From contig JBGPOB010000037.1 in the NCBI GenBank assembly GCA_041487815.1, positions 1-16,930 of the forward strand: a stretch of DNA of 16,930 nucleotides, in the 5' to 3' direction. Within the stretch, counting starts at the first letter, position 1, and the number at the start of each line of letters is the position of its first letter. The DNA comes from CANJBX01 sp041487815. GTDB lineage: Bacteria; Pseudomonadota; Alphaproteobacteria; Rhizobiales; Xanthobacteraceae. The notes below the pieces were generated by a model. That model was not told the origin of the DNA. It worked only from the letters and a program-made list of their open reading frames with translations, and did no database searches. Positions 7,263-14,317 of this stretch are shown here, piece by piece. Position numbers and translations under genes: made by a program.

Positions 7263-7395
7263 GTGAATAACTCGCGAGGTCTGGAGTGGATCAAAAGCGG
7301 AAGTGACAGCACCCATTTGTCGTGTCCACTCTTCCTCTAAATACAAACATTCGGCAGCGAGTCTTGCCAGTCAGCTTCGGGCCAATAGGCGACAT

Positions 7396-7665
7396 TTAGC
7401 CGCCGCGAACAATCCCAAAGAAGTTTGCAATCGGCGCGAACACTAATCCCGTGACAAGACCGATGACGAAGCTTTCGACGAGACCAATCAACATCCCCAG
7501 CGACGTCCAAGCAAAGCCAGCTAACAATTGCAGCCAGGCCTGATGCATGCCGCGATCGGGAACAATAATCGCAAGCGCAAGGCAAGCGAGATACCCGATG
7601 ATAAGAAATGTTCCCAAGCTGAGGCCAAGTTGCAGTGGTCGAAGAGAAAAAGAATGTTCATTCAT
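7396..7665 (-). CDS. DUF5676 family membrane protein (copy A)
   Basis: 89 residues with two membrane segments (about 16-35 and 56-80). The family layout is visible: PDRGMHQAWLQLLAGF in the loop, then GLVESFVIGLVTGLVFAPIANFFG at the end. The same architecture is at 11990-12277 (PDSGLHKPWLQFLPGF then GLCESFAYGFYVALIFVPLHNFF), so they are paralogues. DUF5676 proteins are small, of unknown function and often near metal transporters. A ribosome-binding site (AGGTGAGG) precedes ATG 7665. It is the last gene of the copA block. Confidence 0.8.
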   Translation of the reverse strand: MNEHSFSLRPLQLGLSLGTFLIIGYLACLALAIIVPDRGMHQAWLQLLAGFAWTSLGMLIGLVESFVIGLVTGLVFAPIANFFGIVRGG

Positions 7666-7710
7666 GTTGTCCTCACCTTTATTCAGAGTATCCGGATCGA
7701 TAACATCATC

Positions 7711-7965
7711 TCAGCGCAGTCTTTTGCTCCAGAATTCCCGCGCGATTCCATAGAGTGCGCCGAGCACAAAACCAGCGACGGTGAACGACGCAAATCCGGT
7801 CAGGAAAGCGAGGGGACTGCCGAAGATGGGCCACGGACTGGCCGGCGCAAGTGCAGCAAGCAGTCCGAAGGGCGGAAACAGAACGTCGAAAATGGCGCAT
7901 AAGATATATGCCACACCCAGAGTCGTTGCTAGCGAAAGCGAATGTATTTTCCAAGAGTCAGTCAT
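7711..7965 (-). CDS. Small membrane protein, possibly a distant DUF5676 relative
   Basis: 84 residues with two to three hydrophobic segments (about 9-30, 32-45 and 55-73) and a basic C-terminus (REFWSKRLR). The order hydrophobic helix, Pro/Gly loop (FPPFG), then GF plus a second helix ending in GALYGIAREF resembles the two DUF5676 proteins of this window, but identity is low. An excellent Shine-Dalgarno (AAGGAGGTG) lies 6 nt upstream of ATG 7965. It sits between the methyltransferase-like gene and DUF5676 copy A. Function unknown. Confidence 0.7.
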   Translation of the reverse strand: MTDSWKIHSLSLATTLGVAYILCAIFDVLFPPFGLLAALAPASPWPIFGSPLAFLTGFASFTVAGFVLGALYGIAREFWSKRLR

Positions 7966-8071
7966 GACACACCTCCTTAAAGATCGTTGGTTCCATAAGC
8001 GGCGCGGTTATTTGGCAAATGGGCTCGAATTTGAACTTACGCTTGATTAGCGGCTTCTTTTCATCGGCCAT
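7958..8071 (-). CDS. Putative 37-residue basic peptide filling the gap between two operon genes
   Basis: ATG 8071 lies inside the last codons of the methyltransferase-like gene and the TGA at 7958 lies inside the first codons of the small membrane protein gene. The frame thus spans the whole 95-bp gap and overlaps both neighbours. The product starts MADEKKPLIKRKFKFEP and has two Cys (C19, C35) and no membrane helix. A G-rich run (GGGGGG) lies upstream in place of a standard ribosome-binding site. The strong AAGGAGG near its end serves the next gene and constrains codons here, so this frame may be chance. Confidence 0.35.
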   Translation of the reverse strand: MADEKKPLIKRKFKFEPICQITAPLMEPTIFKEVCHD

Positions 8072-8738
8072 GGTGGTAGCCCCCCGTTTGCGATCGGCCG
8101 AAGAAGCGCTGTAGTCGCGGAACGAATGCCGGCACATTTGCGGCATATGCCGTGTAGGTGTTGCCGAACTCGGCAATCGCCTCCCGTTCCTCGCTTGTGG
8201 CGAGGTTGACGTACATGACAGTCAGAACTGGAAACATCGCGAGCGTTAACAGCGTCGGCCACTGCACGAGAAAACCGAGCATCACCAAAATAAAGCCGAC
8301 ATATTGCGGGTGACGGACATAGCTGTAGGGTCCCGCGGTCGCCAGGGCGCGCCGTTGCTGGGCGTCGTAGAGCACGCGCCAAGCCACTGAGATCAGCACG
8401 AAACCGCCACCGATAAGGACGTAACTGAGGATGTGAAACAACCCAAAATGCGGATTCGTCTTCCAGCCAAACACCATCTCGAGGAGATGGCCGGCATCAT
8501 GGGAAAACCAATCGACATTTGGGTAGTGGCTCTGCAGCCAGCCGGACAGGAAGTAGATGCTGAGCGGAAAGCCGTACATTTCAGCGAACAGTGCGACCAA
8601 AAACGCGCTGAACGCGCTGAACGACCGCCAGTCTCGGCGCGTGCGTGGCTTGAAGAAGCTGTAGGCGAACAAAATGAAGACGACGGAATTGATGAGCACG
8701 AGACTCCATAATCCGTAGGCGGACATATCGGCATTCAT
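8061..8738 (-). CDS. Isoprenylcysteine carboxyl methyltransferase (ICMT)-like integral membrane protein
   Basis: 225 residues with about five to six membrane segments. The ICMT/PEMT-type SAM-binding C-terminal half is clear: GPYSYVRHPQYVG at 136-148, an EER at 183-185 and the FGNTYTAYAANVPAFVPR ending. The family methylates lipids or prenyl-cysteine in eukaryotes. The bacterial homologues' substrates are mostly unknown, and bacteria lack prenylated CaaX proteins. This subtype with a long N-terminal part recurs in metal-resistance loci as a predicted methyltransferase. Its start overlaps the DUF2933 stop as ATGA, so it belongs to the copA block. A link to copper is by context only. Confidence 0.88.
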   Translation of the reverse strand: MNADMSAYGLWSLVLINSVVFILFAYSFFKPRTRRDWRSFSAFSAFLVALFAEMYGFPLSIYFLSGWLQSHYPNVDWFSHDAGHLLEMVFGWKTNPHFGLFHILSYVLIGGGFVLISVAWRVLYDAQQRRALATAGPYSYVRHPQYVGFILVMLGFLVQWPTLLTLAMFPVLTVMYVNLATSEEREAIAEFGNTYTAYAANVPAFVPRLQRFFGRSQTGGYHHGR

Positions 8739-9007
8739 GGCGCACTCCTTTGGCGATCTCGCTGATCATGCCCGGCGTTGCTACTGTGCCCGCCGTGACC
8801 ACCATGTCCGTGATGCATGAACATGTGCATAAGCGGACAGGCGAGCAGTGGAAGCCATATTAGAATCCCGAAGACATGCGCGCGGTGTTCGGTAAAGAGC
8901 AGAGCGCCGGCGATGACGAGGAATCCAAGCATCACGAGTCCTGCTCGCGATGTCAGGAAGCTCCCCTGCGACTGACCTTCGTGCTCCGAGTGATCATGCA
9001 TCGACAT
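8735..9007 (-). CDS. DUF2933 family His-rich small membrane protein
   Basis: 90 residues. A His-bearing N-terminus (MSMHDHSEHEG) precedes two membrane segments (about 22-39 and 46-60) and a His/Met cluster CPLMHMFMHHGHGGHGGH at 57-74. The family (DUF2933) is a two-helix protein common in copper and silver loci; biochemical function is not established. The exposed His/Met tail suggests metal contact. The ribosome-binding site TAGGAG overlaps the stop of the upstream cupredoxin gene, and its own stop overlaps the next start as ATGA. Confidence 0.85.
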   Translation of the reverse strand: MSMHDHSEHEGQSQGSFLTSRAGLVMLGFLVIAGALLFTEHRAHVFGILIWLPLLACPLMHMFMHHGHGGHGGHSSNAGHDQRDRQRSAP

Positions 9008-9016
9008 CGAATTCTC

Positions 9017-9394
9017 CTATTCGACAATCAAGCGGCCACGGAACATGCCCATCGGGCACGCAAATCCGAATTCACCCGGTTCCTTGGGGAGCAGCTCCAC
9101 GGCAACGACCTGGCCGGTGGGCAGCTCCGCGCTCTTCTGGAAGTCGGCGAAAATCACTTTGTCCGAGCAGGACGCCGTCTCTTCCCGCCGGAAATTCAGC
9201 CGTACCGGTCGGCCGCTGCGCACAATGATCGTGTCGGGCGTATAGCCACCCTTCACCAGGATCATCGCCTCTTGATAACCGCCGCTGGTCTCCGTGGCGC
9301 GGAATCCAGTCGAGCGCTTGAGCCAGAAGAACCAGACGATGAACGCGATCAGGGCAAGACCAGTAGCGGTGACGATCCAACGATCCGGTGTCAT
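9017..9394 (-). CDS. CupA-like membrane-anchored cupredoxin, probable Cu(I) chaperone
   Basis: 125 residues: an N-terminal membrane anchor (about 7-24) and a cupredoxin-fold domain. The blue-copper histidines are missing. Instead there are C76 (TASCSDKVIF) and C113 with M115 and M117 (FACPMGMFRG). As I recall, the Streptococcus pneumoniae chaperone CupA uses C74, C111, M113 and M115 to hold two Cu(I) ions, with a low-affinity Met site, and acts beside CopA. The spacing here is the same. The gene overlaps the end of copA (ATGA, 9394-9391), supporting a partnership: taking Cu(I) from or handing it to the ATPase at the membrane. The outer beta-sandwich is ordinary for the family. Family fit is good; direction of transfer is inferred. 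Confidence 0.85.
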   Translation of the reverse strand: MTPDRWIVTATGLALIAFIVWFFWLKRSTGFRATETSGGYQEAMILVKGGYTPDTIIVRSGRPVRLNFRREETASCSDKVIFADFQKSAELPTGQVVAVELLPKEPGEFGFACPMGMFRGRLIVE

Positions 9395-11937
9395 GATCCG
9401 GTCCTCCTCGGCTGAAAGAAACGCAGACGGTTGGCGTTGGTGACGACGGTCACCGAACTGAACGCCATCGCAGCTGCGGCGATGAGCGGAGAAAGTAGGA
9501 GCCCAATGAACGGGTACAACACGCCCATCGCTACCGGAATGCCGAGGGTGTTGTAGCCAAAGGCGCCGACGAGATTCTGCCGCACGTTGCGCATCGTCGC
9601 TCGGCTGATCTCAATCGCCGTCACAACCCCCATCAAACTACCCTTGATCAGCGTGACGTCGCTTGCCTCGATAGCAACGTCGGTGCCGGTGCCAATGGCG
9701 AATCCGACATCGGCTTGCGCTAGCGCCGGCGCATCGTTGACGCCGTCGCCGACCATACCCACGGACTTTCCTTCGAGCTGCAGCTTCTGTACCTCGTGCG
9801 CCTTGTCATTAGGTAGAACTTCGGCAAGCACGCGATCGATTCCAACCTCGCGTGCGATGGCACGGCCCGTGCGCTCGTTGTCGCCCGTCAGCATGACAAC
9901 TTCGATGCCGAGGCCTTTTAGGATTGCAATCGCTGCTTTCGAATCTGGTTTCACGGTGTCAGCGACAGCAACAAGGCCGGCAGCACTGCCGTCGATTGCA
10001 ACATACATCGGTGTTTTGCCCTCGTTGGCGAGGCGCTCCCAATCTGTCTGCTGCAATTGGACTGCAATGCCGCGATCGCGCATGAGCTTAGCGTTCCCGA
10101 ACAGTACGTCGTGGCTGTCGATTCGCCCGCTTACGCCAAGTCCTGGGATCGCCGTAAAGCCCTCAGCATCAATAAGCGTAAGTTTTCGTGCCTCGGCGCC
10201 TTTGACTATGGCTTCTCCGAGCGGATGCTCGGAGCCGCGTTCCAGAGACGCCGTGAGACGCAAGACCTCTTGCTCATCATGGCCCGGCGTAACGACTACG
10301 TCAGTCAAAGCCGGCTCGCCTCGTGTGATCGTCCCCGTTTTGTCGAGGATGATGGAGTCGAGCTTCTCCGACGCCTGCAAGGCGTCGCCTGAGCGGATCA
10401 AAATTCCGTTCTCGGCGCCCTTGCCAATGCCCACGGTCAACGATGTCGGTGTGGCAAGTCCGAGCGCACAGGGACATGCAATTATAAGCGTCGTAACGAA
10501 GATAACCGTAGAGAAAATGGACCGGGGCTCGGGGCCAAAATTGTACCAAGCAATGAAAGCAAGTACAGCGAGGATCATCACGGCTGGGACGAAGTATCCT
10601 GAGACAGTGTCGACGACGCGTTGAATTGGAGCCTTCGAGCCTTGGGCGTCCTTCACCATCCGGATAATGGTCGCGAGCGCGGTGTCCTTGCCGACCTTAG
10701 TCGCAATGAATCGGAAGCTGCCGGTCTTATTTAACGTCCCCCCGATGACTTCGTCGCCCATCTGCTTCTCGACCGGCATTGACTCGCCGGTGATCATCGA
10801 CTCGTCGATCGCGCTAGCCCCAGCGATCACCTTGCCGTCGACCGGGACCTTTTCGCCTGGGCGGACGACGACCACGTCTTCGACCAGCACTTCCTCGACC
10901 GGAATGTCCGTTTCCTTGCCGTCCCTGATGACGCGCGCAGTCTTGGCCTGAAGCCCGATCAGCTTTTTGATCGCCTGCGAAGTTCGGCCTTTGGCCTTGA
11001 TCTCAAGGGCTAGCCCAAGAACAACAAGCGCGACAACCACGTCGGTCACATCCCAGAACACTTCGGCGAGCGCCATGTTTGGAAAAACCCCCGGCGCGGC
11101 GACAGCAACGACCGAATACGCGTAAGCCGCACTGATCCCGATTGCGATTAGAGTGTGCATGTTGGCAGCTCGGTGCTTGAGCGCGTCCCACATGCCGGTA
11201 AAGAACTGCGAGCCGGCCCACACCAACACCGGCAAGCTCAGCACACCCAAGAGCGCCCAAACGGTTCGTCGCGCGTCACTTCCCATCGGCATCCAGTCGC
11301 GCAAGCCGAGGATCAAATCCGGGTAGCTCAGAGCCATAACCGGGATCGATATAACAGCGGCAAACCAGAATTTTCGCATCAGGGTGCGATATTCTTCGTC
11401 GTTCGCGGCCTCGGAAGGATCAAGCGTTTCACTCTGAGGATCAATCTTCGGCTCGGCGACACGGTACCCAGCGGATTCAATCGCCTTGCGGATCTCCTGG
11501 AAGTCCACTTTCTCAGGTTGGTATTCGATATCCGCGGCGTTCGGGCCAAGGTTTGCACGAGCGGAAACAATCCCCGGAGTCATCTGCAGCGCCAGCTCGA
11601 CGCGAATGACGCACGAGCTGCAGTGCATGTTCTTGATTGGGATTCGTGCCGTGGCAGTGCCGACGGTGTAGCCAACAGCCCGGATTGCTTGCAGGATTGA
11701 TGCAATTTTTGTTCGTGATGGATCATAATCGATCCGCGCTATTTTGGTCGCGGGATTAACGTGCGCCCCGCTCACGCCGTCGACCGCCGCAAGGGCCTTT
11801 TCGATCGCTGTTGGACAATGAGCACACGTCATTCCGCCGATACGCAGGTCAATTCGCTGGCGTTTGGCCAAAGGTTCCGACGTGGCGGTAGCAGCCCCAG
11901 ACTCCGAACCTGTATTGACGACGCCACTGTTATTCAT
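9391..11937 (-). CDS. copA: Cu(I)-exporting P1B-type ATPase CopA
   Basis: 848 residues from ATG 11937. An upstream in-frame ATG at 12078 would overlap the DUF5676 gene by 89 bp and adds a non-conserved tail, so the internal start is preferred. Two N-terminal heavy-metal-associated domains carry C38xxC41 (GMTCAHC) and C106xxC109 (NMHCSSC). Then come eight membrane segments with CPC at 488-490, the A-domain TGES at 383-386, the phosphorylated D532 (DKTGT), SEHPLG and GDGVNDAP in the ATP-binding domain, and the MAFSSVTVVTNA motif near the end. These identify a P1B-1 Cu(I)/Ag(I) exporter to the periplasm. The stop overlaps the cupredoxin start. No local CueR-type operator is visible. Confidence 0.95.
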   Translation of the reverse strand: MNNSGVVNTGSESGAATATSEPLAKRQRIDLRIGGMTCAHCPTAIEKALAAVDGVSGAHVNPATKIARIDYDPSRTKIASILQAIRAVGYTVGTATARIPIKNMHCSSCVIRVELALQMTPGIVSARANLGPNAADIEYQPEKVDFQEIRKAIESAGYRVAEPKIDPQSETLDPSEAANDEEYRTLMRKFWFAAVISIPVMALSYPDLILGLRDWMPMGSDARRTVWALLGVLSLPVLVWAGSQFFTGMWDALKHRAANMHTLIAIGISAAYAYSVVAVAAPGVFPNMALAEVFWDVTDVVVALVVLGLALEIKAKGRTSQAIKKLIGLQAKTARVIRDGKETDIPVEEVLVEDVVVVRPGEKVPVDGKVIAGASAIDESMITGESMPVEKQMGDEVIGGTLNKTGSFRFIATKVGKDTALATIIRMVKDAQGSKAPIQRVVDTVSGYFVPAVMILAVLAFIAWYNFGPEPRSIFSTVIFVTTLIIACPCALGLATPTSLTVGIGKGAENGILIRSGDALQASEKLDSIILDKTGTITRGEPALTDVVVTPGHDEQEVLRLTASLERGSEHPLGEAIVKGAEARKLTLIDAEGFTAIPGLGVSGRIDSHDVLFGNAKLMRDRGIAVQLQQTDWERLANEGKTPMYVAIDGSAAGLVAVADTVKPDSKAAIAILKGLGIEVVMLTGDNERTGRAIAREVGIDRVLAEVLPNDKAHEVQKLQLEGKSVGMVGDGVNDAPALAQADVGFAIGTGTDVAIEASDVTLIKGSLMGVVTAIEISRATMRNVRQNLVGAFGYNTLGIPVAMGVLYPFIGLLLSPLIAAAAMAFSSVTVVTNANRLRFFQPRRTGS

Positions 11938-11989
11938 TGCAGACTCGCCCACTCGTAAGCCGAAGCCGCGACTATTTATGTGCGCGAAT

Positions 11990-12277
11990 TCACCACCAAT
12001 TGGCTCCAGCTTTGGAAAAGAAATTGTGAAGCGGGACAAAAATGAGAGCGACGTAAAAACCGTATGCAAAGCTCTCACAAAGTCCGAGGAAAAAGCTCGA
12101 CCAAGTCAGCCATGAAAATCCAGGCAGAAACTGAAGCCATGGTTTGTGCAAGCCGCTATCCGGGATGAAAAGCCCGAACAAAATGCATAAAGCGAATGAA
12201 ATAGACAGGAACAGGCCGACACTCATTCCCGTGGCCATGACCGATAAGCGCTTAGAATTCGCCGACTGCATGTTCAT
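11990..12277 (-). CDS. DUF5676 family membrane protein (copy B)
   Basis: 95 residues with two membrane segments (about 18-37 and 56-80) and the family motifs PDSGLHKPWLQFLPGF and GLCESFAYGFYVALIFVPLHNFF. It is a paralogue of the 7396-7665 gene. A ribosome-binding site TAGGAG lies before ATG 12277. It precedes copA by 52 bp, so it likely opens the copA operon. Function unknown; the genomic link to CopA is what can be said. M14 is an alternative start. Confidence 0.82.
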   Translation of the reverse strand: MNMQSANSKRLSVMATGMSVGLFLSISFALCILFGLFIPDSGLHKPWLQFLPGFSWLTWSSFFLGLCESFAYGFYVALIFVPLHNFFSKAGANWW

Positions 12278-12510
12278 GTCGTACTCCTAGCGTCTTCTCC
12301 GACTTCAATGGGATCAATTGAGCTGATGCTTCTCCATCACCGCAAAGCCTGCGTTTTTATCAAACGAGCGCGTCACGCAAGTCACTCATGTACTCCATCA
12401 CCACTGTGCGACCGATCACAGGTGAGGATTGATCCGGTAACATGGGCCGTGCCGCACTCGCTCTCCATCGGTAGCCGCATCAACTTCTCTCGACCGAGTC
12501 CCCATTACCA

Positions 12511-13242
12511 TTATCGGGTGCCCCGCGGCATTGGCCCCGGCTGCATTTGGCCGGGTTGCATTTGCCCTGGCTGCATCAACCCCGGCTGCATTTGCCCGGT
12601 CATCATCGCCATCATTCCCATCCCCATGTGCGGACCGAGGAACTCGTTGGCTGACTTCTTTTGATCATCCGCCAAGGTCTCGTACAGCTTCGTGAAGGCG
12701 GATCTGATCGTTCGGGTACCTTCAAGTCGCGCGAGAAGCCATCGTTCTTGCAGGTCGAGCCGCTCGGACATTGTCGGAGCTTGCTGTTGCCCAGCGGCCG
12801 GCTGAGCCATCACCGAAGCACGCACTTCGCCGAGCTTTTTCGCGTTTGTGCGCAGGGCATCAGCGAAGCCGTTCCAGGCACTCGTTTGAGCCTCTGTGAT
12901 CTTGAGTTCGGTGCGCAGAAAAGCGATCCGGCCTTCGACGTGGTCAATGGTAGCCATGCCGGCTGTGCCCGGCCCCATCATCCCCATCATTCGCATCATC
13001 CCCATCATGTTCATCATGGGCATGTTGTTACCCATCATGTTCATCATGCCCCCCATCATTTTCATCATTCCCATACCGTTCGCACTGGATTGGTCAGACG
13101 GCGGAGCCATGGATTGCGCAGGCGCAGAAGCTTGCCCTGTGACTTGCGGCGGATGATGCGGGTCGCTCGCTGCTGGCGCTTGGGCCCAACCTAGTGCGGT
13201 CGTTGTCAGCAGCAGTACTACGATCATCGTCAGACGTTTCAC
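12511..13242 (-). CDS. Met-rich periplasmic Spy/LTXXQ-type protein
   Basis: 243 residues with a signal peptide (cleavage near GWAQA, 18-22). A methionine cluster at 57-89 holds 20 Met in 33 residues. Next comes a helical LTXXQ/Spy-like domain, about 101-203, starting with LRTELKITEAQTSAWNGF. The C-terminal tail has four MQPG repeats (218-237). Spy/CpxP-like domains are periplasmic chaperones; Met-rich arms bind Cu(I)/Ag(I) in proteins such as CusF, PcoE and SilE. A periplasmic metal sponge with chaperone domain is the likely role. The ATG has a good ribosome-binding site (AGGAGAG) 6-7 nt upstream. The two Met-rich blocks are low-complexity and may vary between strains. Confidence 0.88.
   Translation of the reverse strand: MKRLTMIVVLLLTTTALGWAQAPAASDPHHPPQVTGQASAPAQSMAPPSDQSSANGMGMMKMMGGMMNMMGNNMPMMNMMGMMRMMGMMGPGTAGMATIDHVEGRIAFLRTELKITEAQTSAWNGFADALRTNAKKLGEVRASVMAQPAAGQQQAPTMSERLDLQERWLLARLEGTRTIRSAFTKLYETLADDQKKSANEFLGPHMGMGMMAMMTGQMQPGLMQPGQMQPGQMQPGPMPRGTR
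12532..12591 (-). repeat. 15-bp tandem repeat, four copies, encoding MQPG repeats in the Spy-like protein
   Basis: Four 15-nt units encode MQPGL, MQPGQ, MQPGQ and MQPGP (residues 218-237). Units differ by a few third-position or single-base changes, so this is an in-frame expansion likely to change copy number among strains. Confidence 0.8.
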
Positions 13243-13336
13243 GAGTTCTCTCCTATGATTTTGGAATAAGCTTCACTGTGCATGGATTAGGAGCCGCGCA
13301 AGTCTTCGCGGATCGGTTGAGCGCGTCACATCTCGT

Positions 13337-13564
13337 TCAACAGCCGTGGCGGTGGCGCCGAGGTTCAACCGCCGCATGGCTTGCGTCGCCTCTCGAGGCA
13401 ACTCCTGACGCCGCATCGCTCGGCCGATCATACTCGTCGTCGCCTGCTCGCTGACGGTGATCGTGTCCACCGTGGCTCATTCCGCATCCGCCGCCAAATC
13501 GGAAAAGTGCCAACACGCCGATACCGAGGGCCAGCCAAATCCAGTTGCTTGCGAACCAATTCAT
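13337..13564 (-). CDS. Small Cys/His membrane peptide with HRHGC end
   Basis: 75 residues from ATG 13564, chosen because GAGGAG lies 10 nt upstream and a longer in-frame start at 13612 adds unrelated residues. One membrane helix (about 4-22, NWIWLALGIGVLALFRF) precedes GGGCGMSHGGHDH and a hydrophilic tail that ends RRHRHGC. I know similar short proteins (one helix, then Cys/His motifs) from Bradyrhizobium metal loci; they have no assigned function. A second frame of the same DNA (13273-13470) also reads protein-like, so a small frame error cannot be excluded. The His/Cys ends suggest metal binding. Confidence 0.65.
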   Translation of the reverse strand: MNWFASNWIWLALGIGVLALFRFGGGCGMSHGGHDHRQRAGDDEYDRPSDAASGVASRGDASHAAVEPRRHRHGC

Positions 13565-13758
13565 AGCCCTACTCCTCTTCTTCCATGTCATTCCCACATA
13601 GACGCAGATCAACCTGCTCGTTGGTGGAGGAGAGAGTTTCTATCCTGGCCAACATTGCTCAATTCCAATGCAAGGCGAACGCGTGATTTGTGCATCGCCG
13701 ACAACTTTCTTGAGCGAACGCCCTGCGCGTAAAACACTCCGAAGCTCCCGCTCCGGAA

Positions 13759-13785
13759 GTACGGACGCGCATTGCGCGTCCCTAC
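13759..13785. repeat. Hairpin: 8-bp GC-rich stem with 3-nt loop
   Basis: GGACGCGC (13763-13770), loop ATT, GCGCGTCC (13774-13781) is a perfect 8-bp stem. After a C/C mismatch it extends with GTA/TAC on either side. There is no T-run on either strand, so it is not a classic terminator. It may be a REP-like element or a stabilising 3' structure after the secreted-protein gene. Confidence 0.55.
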
Positions 13786-13845
13786 GGAAGATAAGGAAAT
13801 CAAAAATTAAACGTCCCTATCTTCACCGGAGAAGAGCACGAGAAC

Positions 13846-14091
13846 TCACTTGCCATTGCCATGCACCACGACAGTTCCCGGGCCGCCGCGATAAGCATGT
13901 TTCGCCTTGGCTCTTTCCCCCATGGCGAAGATATCGCCTCCGTTGCTGATTTGTCGCGTCGCATGCGCAACAGACGATTTGGGGCCACCCTGGTACACGT
14001 GTTTTTCAATGCGGAGTGCATCCTGCGCCATGGCAGACACTGTCAGGAATGGCGCGACGAGTGCTACCGCTAGGATGTGTTTCATAGTCAT
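13846..14091 (-). CDS. Small secreted protein with duplicated KHxYxGGP motif, likely sigma-factor target
   Basis: 81 residues from ATG 14091 (ATGs at 14094 and 14085 are alternatives; GGAGA lies just upstream). A signal peptide is present (hydrophobic 6-19, cleavage after AMA at 20-22). The mature part carries two related units: KHVYQGGPKSSVAHATR at 30-46 and KHAYRGGPGTVVVHGNG at 64-80, sharing KHxYxGGP and a later VxH. There are no cysteines. I know no functional assignment, though secreted proteins with KHVYRGGP-like motifs exist in related bacteria. Two His per unit could bind metal. An exact copy of the promoter found upstream of the sigma gene lies 55 bp upstream. Confidence 0.7.
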   Translation of the reverse strand: MTMKHILAVALVAPFLTVSAMAQDALRIEKHVYQGGPKSSVAHATRQISNGGDIFAMGERAKAKHAYRGGPGTVVVHGNGK

Positions 14092-14145
14092 CATTTTTCT
14101 CCGGCGTTTGTTCGAAAGCGCCCGATATGCGCCCTCATTTGTTAG

Positions 14146-14171
14146 TTCGGAGCAGGACGCCGGCAGGTTAC
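14146..14171 (-). promoter_or_regulatory. SigF-type ECF promoter before the KHxYxGGP secreted protein gene
   Basis: On the minus strand GTAACC (14171-14166) is followed after exactly 16 nt by CGAA (14149-14146). This equals the site upstream of the sigma factor gene. From memory it also matches the GTAACC/CGAA pattern of SigF promoters in Caulobacter. Transcription would start about 50 nt before ATG 14091. Confidence 0.65.
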
Positions 14172-14317
14172 AGGTCACGGCGATATTTAGTGGCGATACT
14201 CACGTAGAGCTCCCGCGTACGCTCCCCCGCAAGTGGCCAATTCCGGCAAGCGAAAGGCCGCGCGGGCTGCGGGTTATGGCTAAACCGGCAGTATCGGGAT
14301 CGGGCGGCCGGAATAGC

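Noticed and set aside
9587..10624. 345-residue plus-strand frame opposite copA, Ser/Ala/Pro-rich
   Set aside because: Shadow of copA in another frame; low complexity and no domain.
11938..12078. N-terminal extension of CopA from ATG 12078
   Set aside because: It would overlap the DUF5676 gene by 89 bp and adds 47 residues with no CopA similarity. ATG 11937 gives a normal length.
12961..13075. Repetitive CATCAT-rich stretch that might look like a CRISPR or satellite
   Set aside because: It encodes the Met/Gly-rich cluster of the Spy-like protein in frame and has no regular spacer structure.
13273..13470. Alternative minus frame in the small Cys/His peptide gene
   Set aside because: It lacks the membrane helix and its own ribosome-binding site. 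The main frame ends in HRHGC and is more plausible, though a local frame error cannot be excluded.
13609..13803. 64-residue minus frame between the small Cys/His peptide and the secreted repeat protein
   Set aside because: No ribosome-binding site, no family, overlaps the hairpin, and includes the likely leader of the next gene.
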